Shown: positions 22,628-31,444 of the stretch, piece after piece
How positions within the stretch are numbered: the first letter of the stretch is position 1
Layout: each line of letters starts with the position of its first letter
Assembly (NCBI RefSeq): GCF_000515415.1
Contig: NZ_KI911783.1
Span: 1,354,392 to 1,418,391 of the forward strand
Origin: Bradyrhizobium sp. WSM1417
GTDB taxonomy: Bacteria > Pseudomonadota > Alphaproteobacteria > Rhizobiales > Xanthobacteraceae
Length of the DNA: 64,000 bases
Direction: 5' to 3'
Notes under the pieces: model-generated
What the model was told of the DNA's origin: nothing
The model's database searches: none
Seen by the model: the letters and a program-made list of their open reading frames with translations, nothing else
Made by a program: the position numbers and the translations under genes

Positions 22628-22744
22628 GTCATCGTCCGCCTTGTGCGCGCTTGCGCACTGGGGCGGACGATCCAGTACGCCGCAGCGGCTCGATTCTAGC
22701 CGCGCCGCCTCGGAGTACTGGATGCCCTCCTTCGCGGGCATGAT
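22628..22744. repeat. Inverted-repeat element, CCAGTACGCCGCAGC family, copy 2
   Basis: It shares ATCCAGTACGCCGCAGC and GTACTGGATGCC with the copy at 14768-14867. The left arm carries an inserted GTGCGCGCTTGCGCAC in its loop, much like the insert in the unrelated-family repeat at 33941. It lies between two convergent genes. Confidence 0.75.
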
Positions 22745-22759
22745 AGCCGTATCGGCGAG

Positions 22760-23044
22760 CTAGCTCCCGCCTTCTCCCGGCGCTTGCGCGTGGATCGCCA
22801 GCGCGTGCACGCTGCCGGAGAGTTCCGCGGCGAGCGCCGAATTTATCATGCGGTGGCGATCAACCCGGCTCTTCCCTTTGAAGGCGGAAGACACAATATA
22901 AATGCGGAAGTGCGTCTCGCCGCTCGGCCGATGGCCGGCGTGGCCCTCATGCAAATGTGACTCGTCGACGACTTGCAGGCTTTCCGGCGTGAAAGCTTCC
23001 TGCAACTTGTTGCTGATAGTGTCTCTGATGGCCATCTGGGTCAT
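22760..23044 (-). CDS. BolA-family protein
   Basis: About 94 residues. The family core includes LQEAFTPESLQVVDESHLHEGH, then GETHFRIYIVSSAFKGKSRVDRHRMI (core HEGHAG and SRVDRHRMINSAL). BolA proteins pair with monothiol glutaredoxins in iron-sulfur handling. The N terminus is uncertain: MTQMAIRD at 23044 or MAIRD at 23035. It is divergent from a J-domain gene, an arrangement usual in rhizobia, where cobS and cobT often follow. Confidence 0.9.
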   Translation of the reverse strand: MTQMAIRDTISNKLQEAFTPESLQVVDESHLHEGHAGHRPSGETHFRIYIVSSAFKGKSRVDRHRMINSALAAELSGSVHALAIHAQAPGEGGS

Positions 23045-23187
23045 TACGGTGCGAGATCGCTCTCCGTATTGCATAGGCCGCCTCGGGCGGTCGTTCAAGG
23101 ACGCCTCAGCATAGTTTCGGCTATGCTTTTCAGCTAATTGCAATGTCAAGACTTGAAGGTTTTTGCATTGCGTAGTCAAAGTCAGCC

Positions 23188-23823
23188 ATGCCGATCGATT
23201 CATCAAAGTTCTTCGACTCCATCCGGATCAAGCCGAAAGGCAAGCAGCCGGAAGTGAAGCCGCGCGACGCCGTGGTCAATTGCGAATGGACCGGGTGTCA
23301 GAACAAGGGCGCGCATCGTGCGCCTAAGGGTCGCGACAATCAGCGTGAGTACTGGCACTTCTGCCTGAATCATGTGCGCGAGTACAACCAGAACTACAAT
23401 TTCTTCTCCGGCATGAATGCCGACGCCGTCGCGCGCTATCAGAAAGATGCGCTGACCGGTCATCGTCCGACCTGGAAGATGGGCGCCAATGGCGGCGTCA
23501 AGAAAGGTGCGGAAGCCGAGATTGACGGCGCCTTCGATCCGTTCAGCATGTTCCAGGAGCTCAACGGCCGCACCGGCTGGCGCGCCGGCCCGCAGGCCGC
23601 GCCCAAGGCCGAGACGCGCAAGATCATGAACGCCGAGCGCAAGGCGCTCCAGGTGATGGGCCTCGGCCCCGAGTCCACGCTCGCCGACGTCAAGTCCAAG
23701 TACAAGGCGCTGGTGAAGCAGCACCACCCCGACGCCAACGGCGGCGATCGCTCCACCGAGGATCGCCTGATCGAGATCATCAAGGCGTATAATTATCTGA
23801 AGACCGTGGTGCGCGAGGCGTAA
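23188..23823 (+). CDS. J-domain (DnaJ-like) protein
   Basis: A 211-residue protein. The C-terminal J domain (about 150-211) carries the HPD signature in VKQHHPDANGG, which stimulates the ATPase of DnaK-type partners. The N-terminal part (CEWTGCQNKGAHRAPKGRDNQ, HFCLNHVREYN) contains cysteines and histidines that may bind metal. No G/F or zinc-finger region of true DnaJ is present. In relatives this gene sits just before cobS; here it is separated by the citrate synthase and DedA genes. Confidence 0.9.
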   Translation: MPIDSSKFFDSIRIKPKGKQPEVKPRDAVVNCEWTGCQNKGAHRAPKGRDNQREYWHFCLNHVREYNQNYNFFSGMNADAVARYQKDALTGHRPTWKMGANGGVKKGAEAEIDGAFDPFSMFQELNGRTGWRAGPQAAPKAETRKIMNAERKALQVMGLGPESTLADVKSKYKALVKQHHPDANGGDRSTEDRLIEIIKAYNYLKTVVREA

Positions 23824-23845
23824 GCCTCTAGCCAAATTCTCCGCT

Positions 23846-23986
23846 GTCGTCCCGGCGAAGGCCGGGACCCATAACCCCAGGGAGAAGTTTGGCGAATACT
23901 CGCAGTGAACAGGTCTTCACGCGGTACTGACATCTTCTATTTACCGATAAATCACGCGGTATGGGTCCCGGCCTTCGCCGGGACGA
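23846..23986. repeat. GTCGTCCCGG inverted-repeat element
   Basis: The standard arms GTCGTCCCGGCGAAGGCCGG and CCGGCCTTCGCCGGGACGAC flank a variable middle of about 85 bases. It lies between two convergent genes (J-domain protein and citrate synthase) and may terminate both. Confidence 0.9.
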
Positions 23987-24020
23987 CGGCGGAGCCATTG
24001 GCCCCGCCGTCATGCTCCCG

Positions 24021-25130
24021 CTATACGCCACTAGCCTCGGCCTCCGGCATCGCCCCCACATATGACGAGCTCGGCCGGATCAGCCGCCCCGTCCGCTGCT
24101 GCTCGCGCGCATGTGCCGTCCACCCGGCGGCGCGCGCCACCGCGAAGATCGGCGTGAAGGCCTGCCTCGGGATCGCCAGCGCATCGAGCAGGATCGCGGT
24201 GAAGAACTCCACATTGGTCTCCAGCGGCCGGTCCGGATTCTTCTTGCGCAAGGCGGCGCGGATATAGGCTTCGACCTCGCCGGCAAAGGGCAGGTCGGCG
24301 CCGTCCGAGGCCAGCGCCTCGATCGCGGTCTTGAGCACGTCGGCGCGCGGATCGCGCACGCGATAGACGCGGTGGCCGAAACCCATCATCCGCTCGCCGC
24401 GGGCGAGTGCTGCGTCCACCCAGGGCTGGATGCGTTCGCGCGAGCCGATCGCGTCGAGCATTTCCAGCACCGGCTCCGGCGCGCCGCCATGCAGCGGGCC
24501 CGTGAGCGCGCAATAGCCGGCGGTGACGGCGGCAAACAGGTCAGCCTGCGTCGAGGCCACCACGCGTGCGGTGAAGGTCGAGGCGTTCATGCCGTGGTCG
24601 CTGGCCGTGACGAGATAGGCGTCCAGCGCCGTGACCTCGCGTGGTTCAGGAGCGCGCCCGTGCAGCATGCGAAGCGTATCGGCGGCCTGGCTCACGTTCG
24701 GATCGGGCGCCACGGGATCGAGACCCCTGGCGCGGCGGACGAGCGCGCTCGCAATCACCGGGAATGCGCCGACGATCGTCGCCTCATGGGCGAGACCGTG
24801 CTCGGCGCGAAGTCCCGCGACCGCCGCGCGAAACCCGTCGACGACGCCCATGCCGCGTGTTGCCGGCAGCAGTTCGTCCAGCCGCGCAAAGGCGCGCTCG
24901 CGTGCGACGCCCAGGCTCGCGCGTACATTGGCTTCGCTCAGCGTGGTCATGCTGGCGCCGTTCCAGAGCCGGGCGGTGACGCCCTCAAAGCTCGACTGGC
25001 TCGCCAATCGGCCGACATGCTCGCCGGCGATGATCAACTCGCCGCGCTCGCCGTCGACATGGCTCAGCACGGTTTCGGCCGCGGGAACGCCGTCCAGCCC
25101 GATCTGGCTTTTGGTGAGGTGGATGTTCAT
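24021..25130 (-). CDS. Citrate synthase/2-methylcitrate synthase-like protein
   Basis: A 369-residue citrate-synthase-fold enzyme expected to condense an acyl-CoA with oxaloacetate. AAAGGAG stands ideally before the ATG at 25130. Active-site regions are SDHGMNASTFTARVV (histidine), GPLHGGAPEPV (histidine) and GFGHRVYRVRDPRAD (arginine and aspartate). It is shorter than housekeeping GltA and lacks its N-terminal extension. It is divergent from a second family member fused to a DNA-binding domain. Confidence 0.88.
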   Translation of the reverse strand: MNIHLTKSQIGLDGVPAAETVLSHVDGERGELIIAGEHVGRLASQSSFEGVTARLWNGASMTTLSEANVRASLGVARERAFARLDELLPATRGMGVVDGFRAAVAGLRAEHGLAHEATIVGAFPVIASALVRRARGLDPVAPDPNVSQAADTLRMLHGRAPEPREVTALDAYLVTASDHGMNASTFTARVVASTQADLFAAVTAGYCALTGPLHGGAPEPVLEMLDAIGSRERIQPWVDAALARGERMMGFGHRVYRVRDPRADVLKTAIEALASDGADLPFAGEVEAYIRAALRKKNPDRPLETNVEFFTAILLDALAIPRQAFTPIFAVARAAGWTAHAREQQRTGRLIRPSSSYVGAMPEAEASGV

Positions 25131-25175
25131 GGCCCAAATCTCCTTTGCACCAGCCAAAGGTCAGGCCTCTCGACA

Positions 25176-25204
25176 GATTGATCAATCTTGATTACATAAA
25201 TCAA
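25176..25204. promoter_or_regulatory. Tandem palindromes between the divergent citrate synthase genes
   Basis: GATTGATCAATC (25176-25187) is a perfect palindrome. It is followed directly by TTGATT-ACATA-AATCAA (25188-25204). All half-sites share a TTGAT/ATCAA core. The second palindrome ends one base before the ATG at 25206 and takes the place of a ribosome-binding site. This is an operator candidate for the HTH domain of the adjacent gene. Confidence 0.6.
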
Positions 25205-25205
25205 T

Positions 25206-26435
25206 ATGAAAAATTCGGAAGGTCTCTACCTCTCCGCCCGGGAAGCCGCCGCCGAGCTCGCGATCTCGCCGGCCACGCTCTACGCCTATGTCAGCCGCGG
25301 CCTGGTCCGCTCCGAGCCGACGCCGGACTCGCGCAAGAACCGCTATCGGGCCGAGGACGTCCGGGCGCTGAAGGAGCGCCGGGTGCCGTCGCCGGAGCCG
25401 CGCGGCCTGCGCAGCTTCGATGCCGATCTGCCGGTCATGGACACGGAGATCTCCACCATCACCGAGGACGGCGCGATCTATCGCGGCGTCAATTGCGTCG
25501 ATCTCGCCGAAAACGACACGCTGGAGCACACGGCGACGCTTCTGTGGGACGTCTCCGGCGTCGATCCGTTTGCGCCCGATAATCAGCCCGCGGTGTCCGA
25601 TGAGATGCGCCTGATCGCGCAGGCGGCACGCCGCGCCGCGCCGATCGATCGCGCCATTGCCGTGCTGGCGCTCGCATCGAGCGCCGATCCCCGCGCCTTC
25701 ACCCGCGCGCATGATGGACGCGCGATGGTCGGTGCGCGCATCGTCCGACTCCTGGTCGCGACCATGCTCAATACGGAGCCGTCCGCCGAGCCGCTGCACC
25801 AGCAGATCGCGAGGGCCTGGGCGCCCGACAACAAGCACGCGGCCGATCTCATCCGCCGCGCGCTGGTGCTGCTCGCCGAGCATGAATTGAACGCGTCCAC
25901 CTTCACGGCGCGCTGCGCGGCCTCGACCGGCCTCAATCTATATGATTCCGTCATCGCCGGCCTCGCCGCGTTGAAGGGACCGAAGCACGGCGGTGCCGGC
26001 GTGCTCGCCTCGCAGCTTGTCAAGGCGCTGGTCGATCGTGACGTCGAGCCGATGGTCCGCGAACGCGTCGCGCTCGGCGAACGCTTTGCCGGCTTTGGTC
26101 ACGGCGTCTACAAGCGGGGCGATCGGCGCGCGCAGTCGCTCCTGAATGCCCTGGCCCGCGCCGGCGCACCGCGCAAATTCACCAAGGAGGTGCCGGAGCG
26201 GATCGCGGAGGCGACCGGCGAGCTCGTCAACATCGACTACGCGCTCGCGGTGCTCGTGCACGCGTTGCGCTTGCCTGCAGGCAGCGAGCTCGCTTTGTTC
26301 GCGATGGCCCGCAGCGTCGGCTGGATCGCCCATGCGAGCGAGCAATTGCAGTTCGGCAAGCTGATCAGGCCGCGGGCAAGGTATGTGGGACCGGCGCCGG
26401 GGCGGAGGGCGGGGGTTGCGGATTCCAAGCGATGA
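25206..26435 (+). CDS. Citrate-synthase-like protein with N-terminal helix-turn-helix domain
   Basis: A 409-residue fusion. Residues about 5-58 form a MerR/excisionase-type HTH (LSAREAAAELAISPATLYAYVSRGLV core AAAELAISPATLYAYV; RYRAEDVRALKERR). The remainder is a citrate synthase fold with EHELNASTFTARCAAS, KGPKHGGAGV and GFGHGVYKRGDRRAQ. The usual GFGHRVY arginine is replaced by glycine-valine spacing (HGVYK), so catalysis may be altered. No Shine-Dalgarno is seen; the start abuts a palindrome. I infer a metabolite-sensing autoregulator or a regulated enzyme. Confidence 0.85.
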   Translation: MKNSEGLYLSAREAAAELAISPATLYAYVSRGLVRSEPTPDSRKNRYRAEDVRALKERRVPSPEPRGLRSFDADLPVMDTEISTITEDGAIYRGVNCVDLAENDTLEHTATLLWDVSGVDPFAPDNQPAVSDEMRLIAQAARRAAPIDRAIAVLALASSADPRAFTRAHDGRAMVGARIVRLLVATMLNTEPSAEPLHQQIARAWAPDNKHAADLIRRALVLLAEHELNASTFTARCAASTGLNLYDSVIAGLAALKGPKHGGAGVLASQLVKALVDRDVEPMVRERVALGERFAGFGHGVYKRGDRRAQSLLNALARAGAPRKFTKEVPERIAEATGELVNIDYALAVLVHALRLPAGSELALFAMARSVGWIAHASEQLQFGKLIRPRARYVGPAPGRRAGVADSKR

Positions 26436-26441
26436 TCAAAA

Positions 26442-26550
26442 AACCTCATGGTGAGGAGCGCGGAACGCGCGTCTCGAACCATGCAGGCCCGGCTTTCGCC
26501 CGCGGCCATCCTTCGAGACGCCCGCCGTTGGCGGGCCCTCAGGATGAGGA
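26442..26550. repeat. Dispersed inverted repeat, CCTCATGGTGAGGAG family
   Basis: CCTCATGGTGAGGAGCGCGG on the left pairs with CCCTCAGGATGAGG on the right. The middle reads GTCTCGAACCATGCAGGCCC and CCATCCTTCGAGACGC, which also contain inverted GTCTCGAA/TTCGAGAC. It lies between convergent genes. Confidence 0.7.
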
Positions 26551-26572
26551 AGGTGGACTTGGATACGGTCGA

Positions 26573-27232
26573 TCACCCCCGCGGCTTCGCCACCGCGACG
26601 CCGACGCCATTCCGGCGGCGATAGATCCAGACCGCCAGGCCCAGAACGATCGCGATGCCGGCCACGCTCAGGATCCAGATGTGCTTGCCGACATGTCCAT
26701 GGTGGTGCAGCCCGGCATATTCGTGCAGGGCCGAGACCGCCAAAACACCCGGCAGCACATGCGCCGGTGCCCAGAGCAGGATCGCCGGGACGTTGATGGC
26801 ATAGAAGCGGGCCGGGGGCATGCCCAGCGCGCCCGCGGTGACGGGGACGAAGGCACGGATCGGCGGCACGAAGCGGGCGAAGAACACCGCCCAGGTGCCG
26901 AAGCGGTGGAAGAAATTCTCGCTCTGCTCGACCACGCGCGGATAATTGGTCAGCGGCCAGGTGTTGAGGATCTCCCGTTGCTGCCGGTGCCCGATCCAGT
27001 AGGCCGAACCGTCGCCGAGCACTGCGCCGAGCGCTGCCGCCAGCAAGACCCATTGAAGCCTCAGCTCGCCGCCCGGGACCAGGGCGCTTAGCGCCAGGAT
27101 GATGGTCGAGCCGGGGATCACCGACCCCACCACCGGAACCGCCTCCAGCAGGGCCGCCAGGAACAGGGTCAGATAGGCCAGCCACGCATGGGCCGAGACG
27201 AATGAAATGAGGGGATCGAGAAAGGACGTCAC
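26573..27232 (-). CDS. DedA-family membrane protein
   Basis: A 219-residue polytopic protein of the DedA/SNARE-associated group, whose members flip undecaprenyl phosphate or other lipids. The re-entrant segment includes EAVPVVGSVIPGSTIIL, and the signature FFARFVPPIRAFVPVTAGALGMP is present (core RFVPPIRAFVP). A final helix ends in basic residues. The histidine-rich loop HEYAGLHHHGHVGKH near the C terminus is unusual. Confidence 0.9.
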   Translation of the reverse strand: MTSFLDPLISFVSAHAWLAYLTLFLAALLEAVPVVGSVIPGSTIILALSALVPGGELRLQWVLLAAALGAVLGDGSAYWIGHRQQREILNTWPLTNYPRVVEQSENFFHRFGTWAVFFARFVPPIRAFVPVTAGALGMPPARFYAINVPAILLWAPAHVLPGVLAVSALHEYAGLHHHGHVGKHIWILSVAGIAIVLGLAVWIYRRRNGVGVAVAKPRG

Positions 27233-27552
27233 GTCGTCTCTGTGGTGGGATTGGGCCTTATGGATTGGCTTGGGGTTCGGACCCTACATCGGACCCTACA
27301 TAAGTAACGAGCGCCGGTAAAAGTGCCACCGGCGTGGGCAGGACCGCGCCCTTGGCACGAAATTCAGGCGTGATTCGCAGGGCAGCCTTCCAAAAATCGC
27401 GTTCCTTGCCTATCTAAATGAAAAGACAACGGAACTTTGATTGGGGGGCGGGCTTCTGCCCGCACGTTGTCTCTGATAGGTTCGCAACAGCACCCAGCCG
27501 CAGCCAACGTGCAATAACTGGTCTCGGGATCGCCCGGGACCTCGGAGGATTG
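27233..27552. other. cobS leader region
   Basis: 320 bases without a gene. A perfect hairpin GCGGGC-TTCT-GCCCGC lies near 27448-27463, preceded by a G-run. The conserved GCCACTG and GGGAA-type boxes of cobalamin riboswitches were looked for and not found. Confidence 0.45.
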
Positions 27553-28551
27553 ATGACGACCGCCGCGATGTCTAAAGTTGAGGAAGTTTCCGGTTTGCCC
27601 GACATGAAGGTGTCGGTGCGCCAGGTGTTCGGGATCGACAGCGATCTCGAAGTCCCCGCTTATTCCGAAGTCGATCCTCATGTCCCCGAAGTCGATTCCG
27701 ATTACCGCTTCGATCGCGCCACCACGCTCGCCATTCTCGCCGGCTTCGCCCACAACCGCCGCGTCATGGTCACGGGCTATCATGGCACCGGCAAATCCAC
27801 CCATATCGAGCAGGTCGCCGCGCGGCTGAACTGGCCCTGTGTGCGCGTCAACCTCGACAGCCACATCAGCCGTATCGACCTCGTCGGCAAGGACTCGATC
27901 GTGGTCCGCGACGGCAAGCAGGTCACCGAATTCCGCGACGGCATCCTGCCCTGGGCGCTCCAGCATAACGTCGCGCTGGTGTTCGACGAATACGACGCCG
28001 GCCGCCCGGACGTGATGTTCGTGATCCAGCGCGTGCTGGAAGTCTCCGGCCGGCTGACGCTGCTCGACCAGAACAAGGTGATCAAGCCGCATCCGGCATT
28101 CCGCATGTTCTCGACCGCCAACACCGTCGGCCTCGGCGACACCTCGGGCCTCTATCACGGCACCCAGCAGATCAACCAGGGCCAGATGGACCGCTGGTCG
28201 ATCGTCACCACGCTGAACTATCTCAGCCATGACGAGGAAGTGGAGATCGTGCTGGCCAAGGCCAAGCACTATCGCACCACGGAGGGCCGCGACATCGTCA
28301 ACAAGATGGTTCGCCTCGCCGATCTCACCCGCAACGCCTTCGCCAATGGCGATCTGTCGACGGTGATGAGCCCGCGCACGGTGATCACCTGGGCCGAGAA
28401 TGCCGACATCTTCAGCGACATCGGCTTTGCGTTCCGGGTCACCTTCCTCAACAAATGCGACGAGCTCGAACGTCCTCTCGTCGCCGAGTTCTACCAGCGC
28501 TGCTTCAACGCGGAGCTGCCGGAATCGGCGGTGAACGTGGCGCTCAGCTGA
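27553..28551 (+). CDS. cobS: Cobaltochelatase subunit CobS
   Basis: A 332-residue AAA+ ATPase. With CobT and CobN it inserts cobalt into hydrogenobyrinate a,c-diamide in aerobic B12 synthesis. The ATG at 27553 has GGAGG close upstream. Walker A is GYHGTGKST (75-83), Walker B is [10 protein letters not shown], and sensor-type residues lie in [11 protein letters not shown]. The N-terminal [13 protein letters not shown] segment is typical of CobS. The partner cobT lies 1 kb downstream with two genes between. Confidence 0.96.
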   Translation: MTTAAMSKVEEVSGLPDMKVSVRQVFGIDSDLEVPAYSEVDPHVPEVDSDYRFDRATTLAILAGFAHNRRVMVTGYHGTGKSTHIEQVAARLNWPCVRVNLDSHISRIDLVGKDSIVVRDGKQVTEFRDGILPWALQHNVALVFDEYDAGRPDVMFVIQRVLEVSGRLTLLDQNKVIKPHPAFRMFSTANTVGLGDTSGLYHGTQQINQGQMDRWSIVTTLNYLSHDEEVEIVLAKAKHYRTTEGRDIVNKMVRLADLTRNAFANGDLSTVMSPRTVITWAENADIFSDIGFAFRVTFLNKCDELERPLVAEFYQRCFNAELPESAVNVALS

Positions 28552-28563
28552 GAGTTTGAGACG

Positions 28564-28974
28564 GTGGAAGTCCGAATCGAGACGACTTACGGCGCGACGA
28601 AAAAATTCGCCGCGGCGGGTCTCGAGGCCTTCAACCGGCAGCATCAGACGGGCAGCCCGCCGAAATCGTTTGCGGTAACGGTCAGGGAGAATGAAACTGC
28701 TCGGGCCGCCCTGGTTGCCGAAGGTGTAGGTCAATGGATGGTCTTCACCCTTCTGTGGGTTGAGGACCAATATCGGCGCCGCGGCTTTGGCACCTCGTTG
28801 CTTCGCGCGGCAGAAGCCGAATCGAAGAAAAGGGGTGCGGTTGGCGCTCTGGTCGACACCTATTCGTTCCATGCGCCGGCCTTCTACAGGATGAACGGAT
28901 ATACCGCCTACGGGCAAGTCGATGATTTCCCCGAAGCCGGAATGACTTGGTTTCGATTCAAGAAGGCGCTTTGA
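28564..28974 (+). CDS. GNAT-family N-acetyltransferase
   Basis: A 136-residue protein with a GTG start 12 bases after cobS. The acetyl-CoA-binding segment is VEDQYRRRGFGTSLLRAAE, followed by the GNAT C-terminal strand in PAFYRMNGYTAYGQVDDFP. The substrate is not known. Together with the next gene it separates cobS from cobT, which are normally adjacent. Confidence 0.85.
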   Translation: MEVRIETTYGATKKFAAAGLEAFNRQHQTGSPPKSFAVTVRENETARAALVAEGVGQWMVFTLLWVEDQYRRRGFGTSLLRAAEAESKKRGAVGALVDTYSFHAPAFYRMNGYTAYGQVDDFPEAGMTWFRFKKAL

Positions 28975-29014
28975 TCGATTGGCAGCGTTGGATTCTGCAA
29001 AGAAAGCGATTGCG

Positions 29015-29515
29015 ATGAGCACGACCAGCAAAGTCCGATCCGGGCCGAAAGAACCATCCGCCGTGTCCGCCCGCTACGAGGACGATCTTTATGGCTGGGC
29101 TGAAGCTCAGATCGCGCTGCTGAAGGCCGGCCGTCTAACCGAAGTCGACGCGGGGAATATCGCTGAGGAATTGGCTGACGTGGGGCACGATCAATATGAC
29201 AAGCTGGAAAGCGCGTTGGGCATCCTGATGATGCACCTTCTGAAATGGGACCATCAGCCGACGCATCGATCGCGAAGCTGGGTCAACACCGTGCACGAGC
29301 AGCGAAAACGCATCGTGCGCGTCCTGCGCAAGAACCCAAGCCTCAAGTCGCGCATTCCCGAGGCGACCGAAGAGGGTTACGAGGATGCACGTGATGACGC
29401 TGCGGCTGAAACCGGGATCGCCAAGAAGCTTTTCCCGAAAGCCTGTCCCTATGACTGGTCCGAGATCACGACGCGCGTCATCGAATTTGAAGATCTCCGG
29501 TCGCCGGAAGAGTAA
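29015..29515 (+). CDS. DUF29-family protein
   Basis: A 166-residue helical protein with the DUF29 pattern: YEDDLYGWAEAQIALLKAGR, then NIAEELADVG, LMMHLLKWDHQP and a C-terminal CPYDWSEITTRVI. Function is unknown in the family, which is common in cyanobacteria and rhizobia. The start is taken as the ATG at 29015; a TTG at 28979 is also in frame. Confidence 0.85.
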   Translation: MSTTSKVRSGPKEPSAVSARYEDDLYGWAEAQIALLKAGRLTEVDAGNIAEELADVGHDQYDKLESALGILMMHLLKWDHQPTHRSRSWVNTVHEQRKRIVRVLRKNPSLKSRIPEATEEGYEDARDDAAAETGIAKKLFPKACPYDWSEITTRVIEFEDLRSPEE

Positions 29516-29542
29516 CATGATGCTGGAGCTTCGGCCGATCCC

Positions 29543-31444
29543 ATGACCACGTCCAACTCCAAATTCCGCAACACCAAGGAAGCTCCGACCGAGCCGTTCA
29601 AGCGCTCGGTGGCGTCCTGCCTGAAGGCGATCGCCAAGGCGCCCGAGCTCGATGTCAGCTTCGCCGCCGAGCGTCCCGGGCTCGCGCCGGGCAAAGCGCG
29701 GCTGCCCGAGCCCGCGCGAAAAATGACTAGGCGCGATGCCGCGATCGTGCGCGGCCACGCCGACTCCATCGCGCTCAAGCTCGCCTGTCATGATCCAAAG
29801 GTGCATCGCAAGCTGATGCCGGGCAATCCGCAGGCGCGCGGCGTGTTCGAGGCGGTGGAGCAGGCGCGGGTCGAGGCGATCGGCGCGCGGCGCATGGCGG
29901 GCGTTGCGAAAAATCTCACCGCGATGCTCGACGACCATTTCCATCGCGGCAAGTTCGACGAGATCACCGATCGCGCCGACGCGCCGCTCGCCGACGCGCT
30001 GGCGATGCTGGTGCGCGAACGCCTGACCGGCATGGCGCCGCCCACGGCCGCCAAGAAGATGGTCGATCTCTGGCGTCCCATTCTCGAAGACAAGATTGGC
30101 AGGCGGCTCGACCGGCTCGATACCGTGGTCGAGGACCAGACCAGGTTCGGCGATGCCGTGCATGATCTGCTGACGGCGCTCGAGATCGGCGACGAGCGCA
30201 GCGCCGACAGCGAAGACAATGACGAGAACGACGAGAACCAGGACGGCGACAACGATCAGTCCGGCGCGGAAGGCTCGCCCGATTCCGACGCCGCACAGGA
30301 GATGAGCGCCGACCAGGCGCAGGCCTCGAGCGAGGAGATGAGCGAGAGCGCGATGGAGAGCGCGCAGGCCTCGACCTCCGACACCTTCGACGACGGCGAG
30401 CTCGGCGACGACGAGACGCCGGGCGAGGCGACGCGGCCGAATTCGCATGGCAAGAATGAGCCGCGCGGGCCGGAATATCACGCCTTCGCGCCGAAGTTCG
30501 ACGAGGTCATAGCCGCCGAAGACCTCTGCGACCATGACGAGCTGGAGCGGCTGCGCGCCTATCTCGACAAGCAGCTCGCGCATCTGCAGGGCATCGTCGC
30601 CCGTCTCGCCAACCGGCTCCAGAGGCGCTTGATGGCGCAGCAGAACCGCGCCTGGGAGTTCGATCTCGAAGAGGGCATTCTGGACCCCGCGCGGCTGTCG
30701 CGCGTGGTGACCGATCCCTATCACCCGCTGTCCTTCATGCACGAGAAGGAGGCGACGTTCCGCGACACCGTGGTGACGCTGCTGCTCGACAATTCCGGCT
30801 CGATGCGCGGGCGCCCGATCACGGTCGCGGCGACCTGCGCCGACATCCTCGCCCGCACGCTGGAGCGTTGCGGCGTCAAGGTTGAGATTCTCGGCTTCAC
30901 CACGCGCGCCTGGAAGGGCGGGCAATCGCGCGAGGCGTGGCTTGCCGCCGGCAAGCCGGCCAGTCCCGGCCGCCTCAACGATCTCCGCCACATCATCTAC
31001 AAGTCGGCGGACGCCCCGTGGCGTCGTGCGCGAAAAAATCTCGGCCTGATGATGCGCGAGGGGCTGCTGAAGGAGAACATCGACGGCGAGGCGCTCGACT
31101 GGGCGCACAAGCGACTGCTCGGCCGGCCTGAGCAGCGCAAGATCCTGATGATGATCTCGGACGGTGCGCCGGTTGACGATTCCACGCTGTCGGTCAATCC
31201 CGGCAACTACCTCGAACGGCACCTGCGCCACATCATCGAGGAGATCGAGACCCGCTCGCCGGTCGAGCTGATCGCGATCGGCATCGGCCATGACGTGACG
31301 CGCTATTACCGCCGCGCGGTGACGATCGTGGACGCCGAAGAGCTCGGCGGCGCCATCACCGAAAAACTCGCCGAACTGTTCAGCGAGACCAACACCGCGC
31401 CCACGCAGCCGGCCAACCGCCCGCGTCGCAAACTGCATTCGTGA
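29543..31444 (+). CDS. cobT: Cobaltochelatase subunit CobT
   Basis: A 633-residue partner of CobS. The N-terminal region contacts the AAA+ ring. A long acidic low-complexity linker covers about 215-310 ([10 protein letters not shown] and [11 protein letters not shown] runs). The C-terminal von Willebrand A domain has the MIDAS motif [10 protein letters not shown] and the later [15 protein letters not shown]. The stop overlaps the next start (GTGA). Confidence 0.96.
   Translation: MTTSNSKFRNTKEAPTEPFKRSVASCLKAIAKAPELDVSFAAERPGLAPGKARLPEPARKMTRRDAAIVRGHADSIALKLACHDPKVHRKLMPGNPQARGVFEAVEQARVEAIGARRMAGVAKNLTAMLDDHFHRGKFDEITDRADAPLADALAMLVRERLTGMAPPTAAKKMVDLWRPILEDKIGRRLDRLDTVVEDQTRFGDAVHDLLTALEIGDERSADSEDNDENDENQDGDNDQSGAEGSPDSDAAQEMSADQAQASSEEMSESAMESAQASTSDTFDDGELGDDETPGEATRPNSHGKNEPRGPEYHAFAPKFDEVIAAEDLCDHDELERLRAYLDKQLAHLQGIVARLANRLQRRLMAQQNRAWEFDLEEGILDPARLSRVVTDPYHPLSFMHEKEATFRDTVVTLLLDNSGSMRGRPITVAATCADILARTLERCGVKVEILGFTTRAWKGGQSREAWLAAGKPASPGRLNDLRHIIYKSADAPWRRARKNLGLMMREGLLKENIDGEALDWAHKRLLGRPEQRKILMMISDGAPVDDSTLSVNPGNYLERHLRHIIEEIETRSPVELIAIGIGHDVTRYYRRAVTIVDAEELGGAITEKLAELFSETNTAPTQPANRPRRKLHS

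Noticed and set aside
27233..27552. Cobalamin riboswitch upstream of cobS
   Set aside because: The conserved GCCACTG and related boxes are not present; GTGCCACCGG is only a partial resemblance.
29135..31438. Open frame of 767 codons opposite cobT
   Set aside because: Antisense shadow of cobT with the same GC-driven composition and no ribosome site.
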